Assembly (NCBI RefSeq): GCF_002158905.1
Contig: NZ_CP021431.1
Coordinates: 620,001-684,000, forward strand
Direction: 5' to 3'
Origin: Yoonia vestfoldensis
GTDB taxonomy: Bacteria; Pseudomonadota; Alphaproteobacteria; Rhodobacterales; Rhodobacteraceae
Length of the DNA stretch: 64,000 nt
Shown here: positions 1 to 8,876 of the stretch, in pieces
How positions within the stretch are numbered: position 1 is the first letter of the stretch
Layout: each line of letters starts with the position of its first letter
Position numbers and translations under genes: made by a program
Notes under the pieces: generated by a model
Told to the model about the DNA's origin: nothing
Seen by the model: the letters and a program-made list of their open reading frames with translations, nothing else
Databases searched by the model: none

Positions 1-4
1 TCAA

Positions 5-20
5 TTGCAACCGGTTGCAA
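5..20. promoter_or_regulatory. LacI-type operator upstream of the iol regulator gene
   Basis: A perfect 16-bp palindrome TTGCAACCGGTTGCAA lies 77 bases before the LacI gene start. An identical copy sits in the divergent promoter region at 4278-4293. Even palindromes with a central CG are typical of LacI-family operators. The inference is that the adjacent regulator represses its own gene through this site. Confidence 0.8.
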
Positions 21-97
21 AAAAGCATGGATAAATGTTTATTCTTGCATAGGCAGAGATGTATTAGAAACCTTCTGAGCCAGATGGATAGCCGGAT

Positions 98-1093
98 ATG
101 ACAGTAACGCTGAAAGAGGTAGCGCTTCGCGCGGGTGTATCGCGCTCTGCCGTGTCGCGCACCTTTACCGAAGGGGCGTCTGTGTCCACCAAGACCCGGG
201 CAAAGGTCGAAAAGGCCGCGATTGAACTGGGATATAGCCCCAATGCTTTGGCATCCTCGCTGACCACCGGGCGGACCAAGCTGATCGGGCTGGTGTCCAA
301 CAACTTTCACAACCCGCTGTTTCTGGAAGTCTTCGATCTGTTCACGCGCGGTTTGCAGGAACGGGGCTTGCGGCCTTTGCTGGTCAATCTGAGCGCTGAA
401 ACCGATCCCGCAAATTCGGTGCGGATGCTGCGGCAATATTCCGTGGACGGGGTGATCGTCGCGTCATCGACCTTGCCGCCCAGCTTTGCCGAGGCCTTTC
501 GCAACGTGGGCATCCCTGTGGTCCATTCCTTTGGGCGCTACACATCCAGCCCGCATGTGCATGTCGTGGGCATCGACAACATCGCCTGCGGGCGGATGGC
601 GGCTGCGGCGCTGGTCGCACGCGGGCACAAACGTGTGGCCTTTTTGGGTGGTCCGAAAGGCGCCACATCGACCGAGGATCGCGCCAAAGGGTTTCTGGAC
701 GCGCTCTCTGCGCATCCTGATGTCGAGGTCGGGATCAGCTATGCCAGCGCCTATTCCTTCGATGCTGGCCGTGCAGAAATGATCCGGCTGCTGCAAGACA
801 CCCCCGCCGAGGCCTATTTCGGCGGCGATGACGTGCTGTCCATCGGGGCGCTGTCAGCGGTGCATGATGCCGGGTTGCGGGTGCCAGATGATATCGGTTT
901 CATCGGTTTGAACGATATGGCCATGGCGCGCTGGCAGAACATCAACCTGACGACCATCCGCCAGCCGATCGCTGAAATCATTGCCTCGTCGATCGATCTG
1001 GTGATCGGGACCATCGCTGACCCCAACCGTCACCCAGAAACGCGGCTGTTTCCTTGCAGCATTGTGGAACGTGGCACGCTGCGTTTGCCCTAG
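98..1093 (+). CDS. LacI-family transcriptional regulator of the inositol locus
   Basis: A 331-residue LacI/GalR-family repressor. The N-terminal helix-turn-helix is at about residues 3-25 (TLKEVALRAGVSRSAVSRTF), followed by a hinge and a periplasmic-binding-protein-like effector domain (GLVSNNFHNPLFLEVF onward). The length is normal for the family. The gene lies next to a leftward sugar-oxidoreductase operon and 3 kb from iolDCB, and the same 16-bp palindrome precedes both this gene and the catabolic promoters. The likely role is to repress inositol catabolism until an inositol-derived ligand binds; the ligand is an inference. Its stop codon overlaps the stop of the convergent oxidoreductase gene in the palindrome CTAG at 1090-1093. 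Confidence 0.85.
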   Translation: MTVTLKEVALRAGVSRSAVSRTFTEGASVSTKTRAKVEKAAIELGYSPNALASSLTTGRTKLIGLVSNNFHNPLFLEVFDLFTRGLQERGLRPLLVNLSAETDPANSVRMLRQYSVDGVIVASSTLPPSFAEAFRNVGIPVVHSFGRYTSSPHVHVVGIDNIACGRMAAAALVARGHKRVAFLGGPKGATSTEDRAKGFLDALSAHPDVEVGISYASAYSFDAGRAEMIRLLQDTPAEAYFGGDDVLSIGALSAVHDAGLRVPDDIGFIGLNDMAMARWQNINLTTIRQPIAEIIASSIDLVIGTIADPNRHPETRLFPCSIVERGTLRLP

Positions 1094-2223
1094 CGAAACA
1101 TCGGTGGGCGCGCATCGGTCCAAGCGCCATCCGCCTTGGCAGAGGCGACACTGGCATAAACCGCCGCCATCGAGCGCAAGCCGTCCTCGGCCAAGGGCAA
1201 CCCGTCGCTGCTGCCGCCGCGGATCGCCGCTGCCAGATCGACATAGATATTGGCGACCGCCAGCGGGAACCCCTCGGGATGGGCAATCGCCACACGGCTC
1301 AGGCGCGCGGCATCCGAACAAAGCCCGGATTCGCCTTTTTCCATGATCTGGGTGCGCCCGCCCACTGGCGTGTAATAGACCTGATTGGGCTGTTCGGAGG
1401 CCCAGCGCATCCCGCCGGTTTCGCCGAAAATCTGGATATCGAAACCGTGCTGCCGCCCGATGGCCACGGAACTGGTCCATAACCGCCCGACCGTGCCGCC
1501 CGCCATGCGGAAATTGACCATGGCGTCATCTTCGAGCACGCGGCTGGCGATGGTCGATGCGAAATCGGCGGATACCTTTTCCACCTCATCGCCCACGATA
1601 AAGCTGGCCATATGCAGCGCATGGATGCCGCAATCGGCGAATTGCCCCGACACGCCCGCCATCGCGGGATCATAGCGCCAGCGCACGCGGGGGTTATCCG
1701 CATCCGTCGCGTCACCGTGGTGACCGTGGCTGAAATTGGTGACCACCAGCCGCACCTTGCCGATCTCGCCGGCGCGGACCATGGCGCGCATCTGGCGGAC
1801 CATCGGATAGGCGGAATAACAATAATTCACCGCACAAATCTTGCCCGCCGCGCGGGCGGTGCGGACGATATCCTCGCCCTGTTCGACGGTCATTGTCATC
1901 GGCTTTTCGCACAAGACGTGAAAGCCGGCTTCCAGAAAGGCCTTGGTGATCTCGTAATGGGTGGCATTGGGGGTGGCGACGGTGACCAGATCAATCCGGT
2001 CCTCGCGCGCTGTTTCGCCCGCCAGCATTTCGCGCCAATCGCCATAGGCGCGGTCAGCGGCGACCCCAAGGCTTTGCGCATAAGCGCGGCCCTTGGCGGG
2101 GTCCGCATCAAGCGCTGCCGCCGCCAGATTGAAATTGCCGTCCGCCTGCGCGCCAAGCCGATGCGCCGGTCCGATCTGGCTGCCTTCGCCGCCGCCGATC
2201 ATGCCCCAATTCAATTTCATCAT
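1090..2223 (-). CDS. Gfo/Idh/MocA-family oxidoreductase
   Basis: A 377-residue NAD(P)-dependent sugar or inositol dehydrogenase. It opens with a Rossmann fold (MIGGGEGSQIGPAHR near residue 8) and has the family EKP motif (CEKPMTMTVEQ) about a third of the way in, then the C-terminal alpha/beta substrate domain. The start MMKLNW was chosen because it follows the upstream isomerase gene by 5 bases; a longer open frame would overlap that gene. It is the last gene of a three-gene leftward operon. The substrate cannot be read from sequence; an inositol isomer or an inosose is likely from context. Confidence 0.8.
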   Translation of the reverse strand: MMKLNWGMIGGGEGSQIGPAHRLGAQADGNFNLAAAALDADPAKGRAYAQSLGVAADRAYGDWREMLAGETAREDRIDLVTVATPNATHYEITKAFLEAGFHVLCEKPMTMTVEQGEDIVRTARAAGKICAVNYCYSAYPMVRQMRAMVRAGEIGKVRLVVTNFSHGHHGDATDADNPRVRWRYDPAMAGVSGQFADCGIHALHMASFIVGDEVEKVSADFASTIASRVLEDDAMVNFRMAGGTVGRLWTSSVAIGRQHGFDIQIFGETGGMRWASEQPNQVYYTPVGGRTQIMEKGESGLCSDAARLSRVAIAHPEGFPLAVANIYVDLAAAIRGGSSDGLPLAEDGLRSMAAVYASVASAKADGAWTDARPPMFR

Positions 2224-2228
2224 TGCCC

Positions 2229-3119
2229 CTAGAACCCGATGCTTTGCAGATATTCGCGATTGGCCCGCGCATCCGTGACAGGCGAGACATCCAGCGTCGG
2301 GTCGCAATCCTGTTCCACCGTGCACCAGCCGCTAAACCCGTGATCCAGCAGGATCTGGCGGACAGACGCGAAATCCACATCGCCCTGGCCCAGATTGCAG
2401 AAAATACCCTGCCCGCAGGCCTCGTAGAAACCGGTGCCATTGGCGATGGCGGCGGCTTTGACTGCAGGGTCGATATCCTTGAAATGCATATAGGATATCC
2501 GGTCGATATGACGGCGCATGAACGCCACCGGATCAAAGCCGGCATAGGAATGATGGCCGGTGTCGAAACAGATTTTCAGGATGTCTTCGGGCACTTCATC
2601 CAGCAGGCGTTCCAGTTCCGGTTCGAAATCAATGAAACCGGCGGCATGGGCATGGATGCCCACGGTCAGCCCGTAATCCTCGGCTCCGATCCGCGCAACA
2701 TGGGCGATCCGGTCACGAAAAGCGGCCCATTCGGCGGCATCCATCTGTTCGGCATCCGCCGCACGGCCCGCAGTTGGCGCGCGACGCGGCGAGATGCTGT
2801 CGATCAGCACAAGATGCTGCGCGCCATGCGCGACCAGCGCCTTGCAGGTGCGCACGGCCCCGTCCAGCACATTGTCCCATTGCGCGCGGTCATGAAAGGC
2901 GCGGAACACGACGCCGCCGATCAGTTCCAGTTCGTTTTCGGCCAAAGCATCGGCCAGCACGGCAGGGTCTTCGGGCATGAAACCGACAGGGCCCAGTTCG
3001 ATCCCCTTATAGCCCGCCTGCGCACATTCGCGCAGCACGTTGCGCCAGGGCGGATTGCGCGGATCATCGGGGAATTCGACGCCCCAGGAACAGGGGGCAT
3101 TGCCAATGCGGATCGTCAT
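2229..3119 (-). CDS. iolE: Sugar phosphate isomerase/epimerase-type TIM barrel, probable inosose dehydratase (IolE-like)
   Basis: A 296-residue xylose-isomerase-like TIM-barrel protein starting MTIRIGNAPCSWGVEF. It contains metal-ligand stretches typical of the fold (VGIHAHAAGFIDFEPE, CFDTGHHSYAG, SYMHFKDID, WCTVEQDCD). IolE removes water from 2-keto-myo-inositol, the step between IolG and IolD. No other IolE candidate occurs in the window, which already has iolB, iolC, iolD and iolG, so this gene is the natural candidate. It lies between two Gfo/Idh genes with short gaps (5 and 14 bases). It could instead act on a different keto-inositol or sugar acid. Confidence 0.7.
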   Translation of the reverse strand: MTIRIGNAPCSWGVEFPDDPRNPPWRNVLRECAQAGYKGIELGPVGFMPEDPAVLADALAENELELIGGVVFRAFHDRAQWDNVLDGAVRTCKALVAHGAQHLVLIDSISPRRAPTAGRAADAEQMDAAEWAAFRDRIAHVARIGAEDYGLTVGIHAHAAGFIDFEPELERLLDEVPEDILKICFDTGHHSYAGFDPVAFMRRHIDRISYMHFKDIDPAVKAAAIANGTGFYEACGQGIFCNLGQGDVDFASVRQILLDHGFSGWCTVEQDCDPTLDVSPVTDARANREYLQSIGF

Positions 3120-3133
3120 GAAGAAGGGGCCTT

Positions 3134-4249
3134 TCAGCTATGGGAAACGGAATGCCAGCGGCCATCAGCGGCCGAGGCGAAAGCGGTCTCGATCACCTGG
3201 GCGACGGCCAGACCGTCACGAAAGGTCGGCCAGACCGGCTGGCCGCTTTGGATCGCATACAGGAAATCGCGGGCCTCGATGGTGATCTGGTCCTGATAGC
3301 CGGTGCCATGCCCCGGCCCTTGGCAGAAGGGCAGATAATCGGGATGTGCGGGACCGGTCAGGATCTTGGTAAAACCGCGTGTCGGCTCTGGTCCTGTCGC
3401 TTGATACAGCCAGACCGCGTTCTGGTCTTCCTGATCGAAGCGGATCGCCCCTTTGGTGCCGTGGATTTCATAGGCATAGCCCATCTTGCGCCCTGTCGCC
3501 GCACGGCTGAAATACAAATGCCCCATCACGCCCGAGGCGAAGCGGACCATCATCTGGCCGTGATCATCATTATCGACGCTGACCGGCCCCTCCGGTCCGG
3601 GGCGGGTTGGATGGATGGTGTCGACCTTGGCCGAAAGCTCGGCGATATCGCCCAGCAGGGCGACCGCGCAATTGATCATATGCGGTGCCAGATCGCCCAT
3701 GCAGCCATTGGGCCTGCCGAAACAGCGCCAATTGGCCTGCATGGTGGGATCAGCCAGAAAATCCTCGGTATGTTCGCCGCGAAACCATGTCACCTCGCCA
3801 ATCGCGCCCTCGGCCAGCAATTGGCGCACGAATTGCGTCGCGGGCGTGCGGATATAATTGAACCCGACCATATTGGGCAGGCCAGAGGCCTCTGCCGCCG
3901 CGACCATCGCTTTGGCATCGGCCAGCGACGCGCCCAGCGGCTTTTCGCAGAACACCGGCTTGCCAGCGGCAAAGGCAGCTTCGGCGATGGCGCGATGCGT
4001 GGTCTGGGGGGATGCGATGACGACCGCCTCGACCTCGGGGTGGGCGACAAGGGCGCGCCAATCGTCAGCAGCATGGGCAAAGCCAAAGGCGGCGCGATAC
4101 CTTTCGGACGATTCGGGTGTCGATCCGGCCACGACCGCGAGCCTGGGGCGCAGTGCCGTGTTGAAAACCGCCCCGACGGCGGACATTGCGACGGCATGGG
4201 CTTTGCCCATGTAACCGCCCCCGACAAGGCCGATCCCGATCTCTGTCAT
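3134..4249 (-). CDS. Gfo/Idh/MocA-family oxidoreductase (second of three)
   Basis: A 371-residue NAD(P)-binding oxidoreductase. It has the Rossmann motif GLVGGGYMGKAH at the N-terminus, the catalytic-domain EKP motif (CEKPLGASL) and a substrate domain with GDLAPHMINCAVALLG. The start MTEIGIG gives a normal N-terminus; an upstream ATG at 4270 is possible. It is the first gene of the leftward operon, and its start lies 29 bases from the LacI-type palindrome at 4278-4293, consistent with direct repression. Three different Gfo/Idh enzymes in one locus suggest use of several inositol stereoisomers. Confidence 0.8.
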   Translation of the reverse strand: MTEIGIGLVGGGYMGKAHAVAMSAVGAVFNTALRPRLAVVAGSTPESSERYRAAFGFAHAADDWRALVAHPEVEAVVIASPQTTHRAIAEAAFAAGKPVFCEKPLGASLADAKAMVAAAEASGLPNMVGFNYIRTPATQFVRQLLAEGAIGEVTWFRGEHTEDFLADPTMQANWRCFGRPNGCMGDLAPHMINCAVALLGDIAELSAKVDTIHPTRPGPEGPVSVDNDDHGQMMVRFASGVMGHLYFSRAATGRKMGYAYEIHGTKGAIRFDQEDQNAVWLYQATGPEPTRGFTKILTGPAHPDYLPFCQGPGHGTGYQDQITIEARDFLYAIQSGQPVWPTFRDGLAVAQVIETAFASAADGRWHSVSHS

Positions 4250-4277
4250 GATTCGTGCTCTCCCCACCATGATCCGG

Positions 4278-4293
4278 TTGCAACCGGTTGCAA
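4278..4293. promoter_or_regulatory. LacI-type operator between the divergent iol operons
   Basis: Perfect palindrome TTGCAACCGGTTGCAA, identical to the copy at 5-20. It is preceded by a further CCGG, so the half pattern GGTTGCAACCGG repeats here. It lies 29 bases before the leftward oxidoreductase gene and 66 bases before iolD, so one bound repressor could block both promoters. Confidence 0.85.
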
Positions 4294-4359
4294 AATTGTT
4301 ATCTTGAGTCGCAAGGCGGCGCAACCAGCAATCCGCGCAGCACCTTGAGGGAGGATTAT

Positions 4360-6231
4360 ATGACCACCACCGGCGCGACCATCCGCCTGACGACCGCGCA
4401 GGCCATTATACGCTATCTCGTGAACCAGTTCATCGAGATCGACGGCGTCGAGACCCGTATCTGTGGCGGCGGCTTTGGCATTTTCGGCCATGGCAATGTC
4501 CCCTGTCTGGGCGAGGCGCTTTATCCTGTGCAGGATATCCTGCCGCTCTATCGCGGGCAGAATGAACAAAGCATGGGATTTGCCGCTGCGGCCTATGCCA
4601 AATACCATCTGCGACGGCGGTTCATGCTCTGCACCGCCTCTGCCGGGCCGGGGACGGCGAACCTGTTGACCGCAGCCGCGCTGGCCCATGCCAACCGCTT
4701 GCCGATGCTGATGCTATGCGGTGATACGTTTCTGACGCGCCTGCCGGACCCGGTGCTGCAACAGCTTGAACATTTCGGCAATCCGACGATGGGCGTCAAT
4801 GATGCGTTCAAGCCGGTCAGCCGCTATTGGGACCGGATCACCCATCCCGCCCAGATCATCCAGTCGCTGCCCGCGGCATTGGCCACGATGCTGGACCCGG
4901 CCGATTGCGGGCCTGCCTTTCTGGCGCTGCCGCAGGATGTGCAGGGCTGGGCCTATGATTATCCGACCAGCTTTTTCGCGCGCCGTGTGCACCGCATCCG
5001 CAGCCAGATGCCCGATGCGCGTGAACTCGCCGATGCCGCAGCTCTGTTGGCGGGGGCCAAGCGGCCAATGATCATCGCCGGTGGCGGTGTGCAATATGGC
5101 GATGCTGTGGCGGAGCTGACCGCCTTTGCCCAAAGCCATGCCATCCCCGTGGTCGAAACCATCGCGGGGCGTGCCAATCTGCTGGCGGATCATCCGCTGA
5201 ATATCGGGCCAATCGGTGTGACTGGGTCCGACAGCGCCAATGCGATTGCGGCGCAGGCGGATGTGATCTTGGCCGTCGGCACGCGCTTGCAGGATTTCAC
5301 CACCGGATCATGGACCGCCTTTGCCAAAGAGGCGCAGATCATCGGGCTGAACGTGGGCCGCCATGATGCGATCAAACATCTGTCATTGCCCTTGGTGGGG
5401 GATGCAAAGGTGGCCCTGCCCGCGCTGGGCGCCGCGCTGGATGGCTATGTCGCGCCGCAGGGCTGGACCGCCGAGGCGCAGGACCACCGCAAGACCTGGG
5501 ATGCTTACGTCGCGGATAATGTCGCCCATGGCAACCGGCCCAATTCCTATGCGCAGGCCATCGGCGTGGTGAATGCGCTTTGCGACAAACGCGACCGCGT
5601 GGTCACCGCCGCTGGCGGTCTGCCCGCCGAGGTGACGGCAAACTGGCGCACGCTGGATATCGGCACGGTCGATGTCGAATTCGGCTTTTCCTGCATGGGC
5701 TATGAAATCGCGGGTGGCTGGGGCGCGCGGATCGCGCAGGCCGAACAGGAACCCGATCATGATACCATCGTGCTGGTGGGGGATGGCAGCTATCTGCTGA
5801 TGAATTCGGATATCTATTCATCCGTCCTGACCCAGAAAAAGCTGATCGTTCTGGTCTTGGACAATGGCGGCTTTGCGGTCATCAACAAGCTGCAGAACAA
5901 CACCGGGCAGGATAGTTTCAACAATCTGATCGCGGATTGCCCGACCGTGCCCGCACCTTTCGCCGTGGATTTCGAGGCCCATGCAAGGTCCATGGGGGCC
6001 GATGCCGTGACCGTCGCCAACCCCGCAGAGCTGGGCGAGGCGTTCTTGCGCGCGAAAGCCGCTGACAAGACCTGCGTCATCGTCATGCAGGTCGATCCTT
6101 ACGAGGGCTGGACCACCCAAGGCCATGCCTGGTGGGAGGTCGGCACGCCACAAGTGTCCGAAACCGCCTCTGTCCGCGCCAAACATGCCGAGACCGAGTC
6201 CGGCCGTGACCGCCAGCGGCAGGGGGTGTGA
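4360..6231 (+). CDS. iolD: 3D-(3,5/4)-trihydroxycyclohexane-1,2-dione acylhydrolase IolD
   Basis: A 623-residue thiamine-diphosphate enzyme that opens the ring of the trione made by IolE. Visible features are the N-terminal pyrimidine-binding domain with the activating glutamate region (YRGQNEQSMGFAAAAYAK, about residues 64-81), the middle domain, and the C-terminal diphosphate motif (GDGSYLLMNSDIYSS, about residues 474-488, then DNGGFAVIN). The start is set by the strong GAGGGAGG ribosome site just before the ATG. It leads the rightward operon and is followed by iolC after one base. The LacI-type operator lies 66 bases upstream. Confidence 0.95.
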   Translation: MTTTGATIRLTTAQAIIRYLVNQFIEIDGVETRICGGGFGIFGHGNVPCLGEALYPVQDILPLYRGQNEQSMGFAAAAYAKYHLRRRFMLCTASAGPGTANLLTAAALAHANRLPMLMLCGDTFLTRLPDPVLQQLEHFGNPTMGVNDAFKPVSRYWDRITHPAQIIQSLPAALATMLDPADCGPAFLALPQDVQGWAYDYPTSFFARRVHRIRSQMPDARELADAAALLAGAKRPMIIAGGGVQYGDAVAELTAFAQSHAIPVVETIAGRANLLADHPLNIGPIGVTGSDSANAIAAQADVILAVGTRLQDFTTGSWTAFAKEAQIIGLNVGRHDAIKHLSLPLVGDAKVALPALGAALDGYVAPQGWTAEAQDHRKTWDAYVADNVAHGNRPNSYAQAIGVVNALCDKRDRVVTAAGGLPAEVTANWRTLDIGTVDVEFGFSCMGYEIAGGWGARIAQAEQEPDHDTIVLVGDGSYLLMNSDIYSSVLTQKKLIVLVLDNGGFAVINKLQNNTGQDSFNNLIADCPTVPAPFAVDFEAHARSMGADAVTVANPAELGEAFLRAKAADKTCVIVMQVDPYEGWTTQGHAWWEVGTPQVSETASVRAKHAETESGRDRQRQGV

Positions 6232-6232
6232 C

Positions 6233-7219
6233 ATGAAACTCAGCGGCAACCGCTTTGTTATCATCGGGCGGGCGGGGATGGATTTCTACCCCGACCCGCC
6301 CGGCACCAAAACCGAAGAGGCCACGCAATTCTTTGCCTGCCTTGGCGGATCATCCGCCAATATCGGCGTGGCGATCCGCAAATTGGGCGGGCAGGTGGAT
6401 CTTGTCACTTGCGTATCCGACGATGCAATCGGGCGCTTTGCGCTGAACCAGCTGGATCATTACGGCATTGGCCGTGCCCATGTCCGGTCTGTGGGCGGCG
6501 AGGCGCGCAATTCGCTGGCCGTCGTCGAAACACGGATCGAGGATCATCAATCGGTGATCTATCGCAACGGGGCCGCCGATTTCGAGATGAATGACGCGGA
6601 TGTCACCGCCGTGGATTACGCAGCCTATGATGCGCTGATCACCACCGGCACGGTCTTTGCGGCAGAACCGTCGCGCAATGCCACGTTTCTGGCCTTTGAT
6701 CTGGCCAAGGCGGCGGGATTGCCGCTGATCCTTGATATCGATTACCGCCCCTATTCATGGGCATCGGCCGAAGAGGCGGCCCAGGTCTATTCCCGCGCCG
6801 GGGCCATGTGCGACGTGATCATCGGCAATGATGTCGAATTCGGGTTCATGGCGGGGGATTATGACCGCGGTCTTGATAAGGCCCGCGAATTGGTCGCCAA
6901 AGGCGCCAGCCTGGCCGTCTACAAAATGGGTGAAAAGGGGGCCATCACCATCACCCCGCAGGGCGAAGTGACCACCGGTATCTTCCGCACCAAGGCGCTG
7001 AAACCGACCGGTGCGGGCGACAGCTTTCTGGGTGGCTTTGTTGCGGGGCTGGCGGATGGCTTGGCCCTGCGCGACGCGGTGCTGCAAGGCTCTGCCGCGG
7101 CTGCGATGGTCGTGTCGCGCGTCGGCTGCGCCCCCGCCATGCCGACACGCGCAGAGCTTGACGCGTTCTTGCACGCCAATGCCGATAGAAAGGACGCCCA
7201 TGCATATTCCACCCCATGA
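6233..7219 (+). CDS. iolC: 5-dehydro-2-deoxygluconokinase IolC
   Basis: A 328-residue PfkB/ribokinase-family sugar kinase. It has the GGSSANIGVAIRKLGG substrate region near residue 38 and the C-terminal signature PTGAGDSFLGGF with catalytic base Asp263. It phosphorylates 5-dehydro-2-deoxygluconate in the inositol pathway. The ATG comes one base after the iolD stop, and the gene overlaps iolB by 20 bases, showing tight translational coupling. Some proteobacterial IolC proteins carry an extra C-terminal DUF2090 domain; this one ends after the kinase domain, in keeping with a separate aldolase gene downstream. Confidence 0.93.
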   Translation: MKLSGNRFVIIGRAGMDFYPDPPGTKTEEATQFFACLGGSSANIGVAIRKLGGQVDLVTCVSDDAIGRFALNQLDHYGIGRAHVRSVGGEARNSLAVVETRIEDHQSVIYRNGAADFEMNDADVTAVDYAAYDALITTGTVFAAEPSRNATFLAFDLAKAAGLPLILDIDYRPYSWASAEEAAQVYSRAGAMCDVIIGNDVEFGFMAGDYDRGLDKARELVAKGASLAVYKMGEKGAITITPQGEVTTGIFRTKALKPTGAGDSFLGGFVAGLADGLALRDAVLQGSAAAAMVVSRVGCAPAMPTRAELDAFLHANADRKDAHAYSTP

Positions 7220-8039
7220 CAATGCCAACCAGCCCATCGTGGATATCGATCACCCGCTGGTGCCTTATGTCTATTTCAACATCATCCGCCTGACAGCGGG
7301 GCAGCATTTCGACTATCGCGTGGCGGGCTATGAAACCTGCATCGTGCCTGCGACCGGCACGGTGACGGTGGAAACCGCAGGCGAAACATTCGCCGATATC
7401 GGCCATCGCGGTGCGGATGTCTGGGATGGTGATCCCGAAGGCGTCTATATCCCCACCGATGCCGCCGCACGGATCACCGCGCTGACCGATTGCGAGGTCT
7501 TTATCGCAGGCGCGCAATATGGCGAAACGCTGACGCCCTTCGCCGTGCGCGCCGCCGAGATCGACCTTGTCCAATATGGCAGCGACGACACAAAAACCCA
7601 TCGCAAGATCAAACATATCCTTGGCGCCGCCCATCATGACCGCGTCGGCCGTTTGCTGGTGTCGGAGCTTTACACCGTGGGCGCGGGGGGCTGGTCGGGC
7701 TTTCCCAGCCATAAACACGACACTGACCGTCTGCCCGATGAAACCCGGCATGACGAATGCTATAATTTCCGCTTTAAGCCCGATTACGGATCGGGCCTGC
7801 AAATGCTGCAACGCCTCGATAATGAACCGGGGGATGCCTATCACATCATGAACCGGTCCACCGTGCTGATCGACAAGGGCTATCACCCCTGCTGCGTGCT
7901 GCCGGGATACGAGATGTATTATTTCACCATCCTTGGTGGGCAATCGCAGCGCAGCCTCAAGCAATATTTCCAACCCACGCATGCCGCGCAATTGCACACG
8001 ATCCCCGGCATCATGGATATGGTGGCAAAGTTCAAATGA
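7200..8039 (+). CDS. iolB: 5-deoxy-glucuronate isomerase IolB
   Basis: A 279-residue bicupin isomerase that converts 5-deoxy-D-glucuronate to 5-dehydro-2-deoxygluconate. Family hallmarks include SGFPSHKHDTDR, ECYNFRFKPDYGSG and the C-terminal cupin stretch GYHPCCVLPGYEMYYF. The chosen ATG at 7200 lies inside the end of iolC (20-base overlap) and yields the usual family length. The stop overlaps the next gene start (ATGA), so translation is coupled. Confidence 0.94.
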   Translation: MHIPPHDNANQPIVDIDHPLVPYVYFNIIRLTAGQHFDYRVAGYETCIVPATGTVTVETAGETFADIGHRGADVWDGDPEGVYIPTDAAARITALTDCEVFIAGAQYGETLTPFAVRAAEIDLVQYGSDDTKTHRKIKHILGAAHHDRVGRLLVSELYTVGAGGWSGFPSHKHDTDRLPDETRHDECYNFRFKPDYGSGLQMLQRLDNEPGDAYHIMNRSTVLIDKGYHPCCVLPGYEMYYFTILGGQSQRSLKQYFQPTHAAQLHTIPGIMDMVAKFK

Positions 8040-8875
8040 CCCTCAAAACTCTGGCAGAGGTCCTGCAACCCGCCATCCGCGATGGCTATGCCGTGCCCGG
8101 TCTGGTCTGTCTGGGCTGGGAAGACATGCGCGCCTATGTGATGGCCGCCGCCGCCGAACGCGCCCCCGTGATCTTGCAGGCAGGGCCAAGCTGCCGCGCG
8201 CATACGCCACTGCCGGTTCTGGGTGCGATGATGCGCCATCTGGCGGCCAGCGTCGATGTGCCGGTGGTCGTGCATCTGGACCATGGCTATACCTATGACG
8301 AATGCCGCGCGGCGCTTGATGCCGGTTTCACCTCGCTGATGTATGATGGATCGCGCAAGCCCTTGGCGCAGAACATCGACGAGACCGCCCGCATCGCCGA
8401 ACTGGCCCATGCGGCGGGTATTTCCTGCGAAGGCGAGATCGGTTTTGTCGGCTATGCGGGGGGTGAAAATTCCGCTGGCACCGATCCGGCCGAGGCGGCG
8501 ATCTTTGCCCGCGACAGCGGGGTGGATGCGATGGCGATCTCTGTGGGCAATGTGCATCTGCAAACCGACCATGAAGGCGGGCTGGACGAACCCCGGATCC
8601 GCGCCATCGAGGCGCTAAGCGATGTGCCCTTGGTTATTCACGGCGGATCGGGCGTGCCCTATGCGCAGCGTCTGGCGCTGGCGACAGGGTCGCGGATCGC
8701 CAAATTCAACATCGGCACCGAATTGCGTGTGGCCTTTGGCACCGCCCTGCGCGATGCGGTGAACGCGGATCCCGCGCGCTTTGACCGGGTAAGCATATTG
8801 AAAGAAACACATGACCCCGTGATGACCGCCGCGCGCGCCGTCATTCGCGGGCTCGGCGCATCGGGGAGAGCGTGA
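8036..8875 (+). CDS. Class II aldolase of the fructose-bisphosphate/tagatose-bisphosphate family, probable 2-deoxy-5-keto-gluconate 6-phosphate aldolase (IolJ-like)
   Basis: A 279-residue zinc-dependent class II aldolase. The zinc-ligand stretch VVHLDHGYTYDECRAALDAGFTSLMYDGS (split here as HLDHGYTYDE and SLMYDGS), the phosphate-binding IHGGSGVP and KFNIGTELR are all present. In the inositol pathway IolJ splits the phosphorylated dehydro-deoxygluconate into dihydroxyacetone phosphate and malonate semialdehyde. Its position between iolB and iolG supports that role over glycolysis. It starts by an ATGA overlap with iolB and ends one base before iolG. Confidence 0.8.
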   Translation: MTLKTLAEVLQPAIRDGYAVPGLVCLGWEDMRAYVMAAAAERAPVILQAGPSCRAHTPLPVLGAMMRHLAASVDVPVVVHLDHGYTYDECRAALDAGFTSLMYDGSRKPLAQNIDETARIAELAHAAGISCEGEIGFVGYAGGENSAGTDPAEAAIFARDSGVDAMAISVGNVHLQTDHEGGLDEPRIRAIEALSDVPLVIHGGSGVPYAQRLALATGSRIAKFNIGTELRVAFGTALRDAVNADPARFDRVSILKETHDPVMTAARAVIRGLGASGRA

Positions 8876-8876
8876 G

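Noticed and set aside
2223..3296. Open frame on the plus strand opposite the IolE-like gene
   Set aside because: Antisense shadow; the minus-strand gene has clear family motifs.
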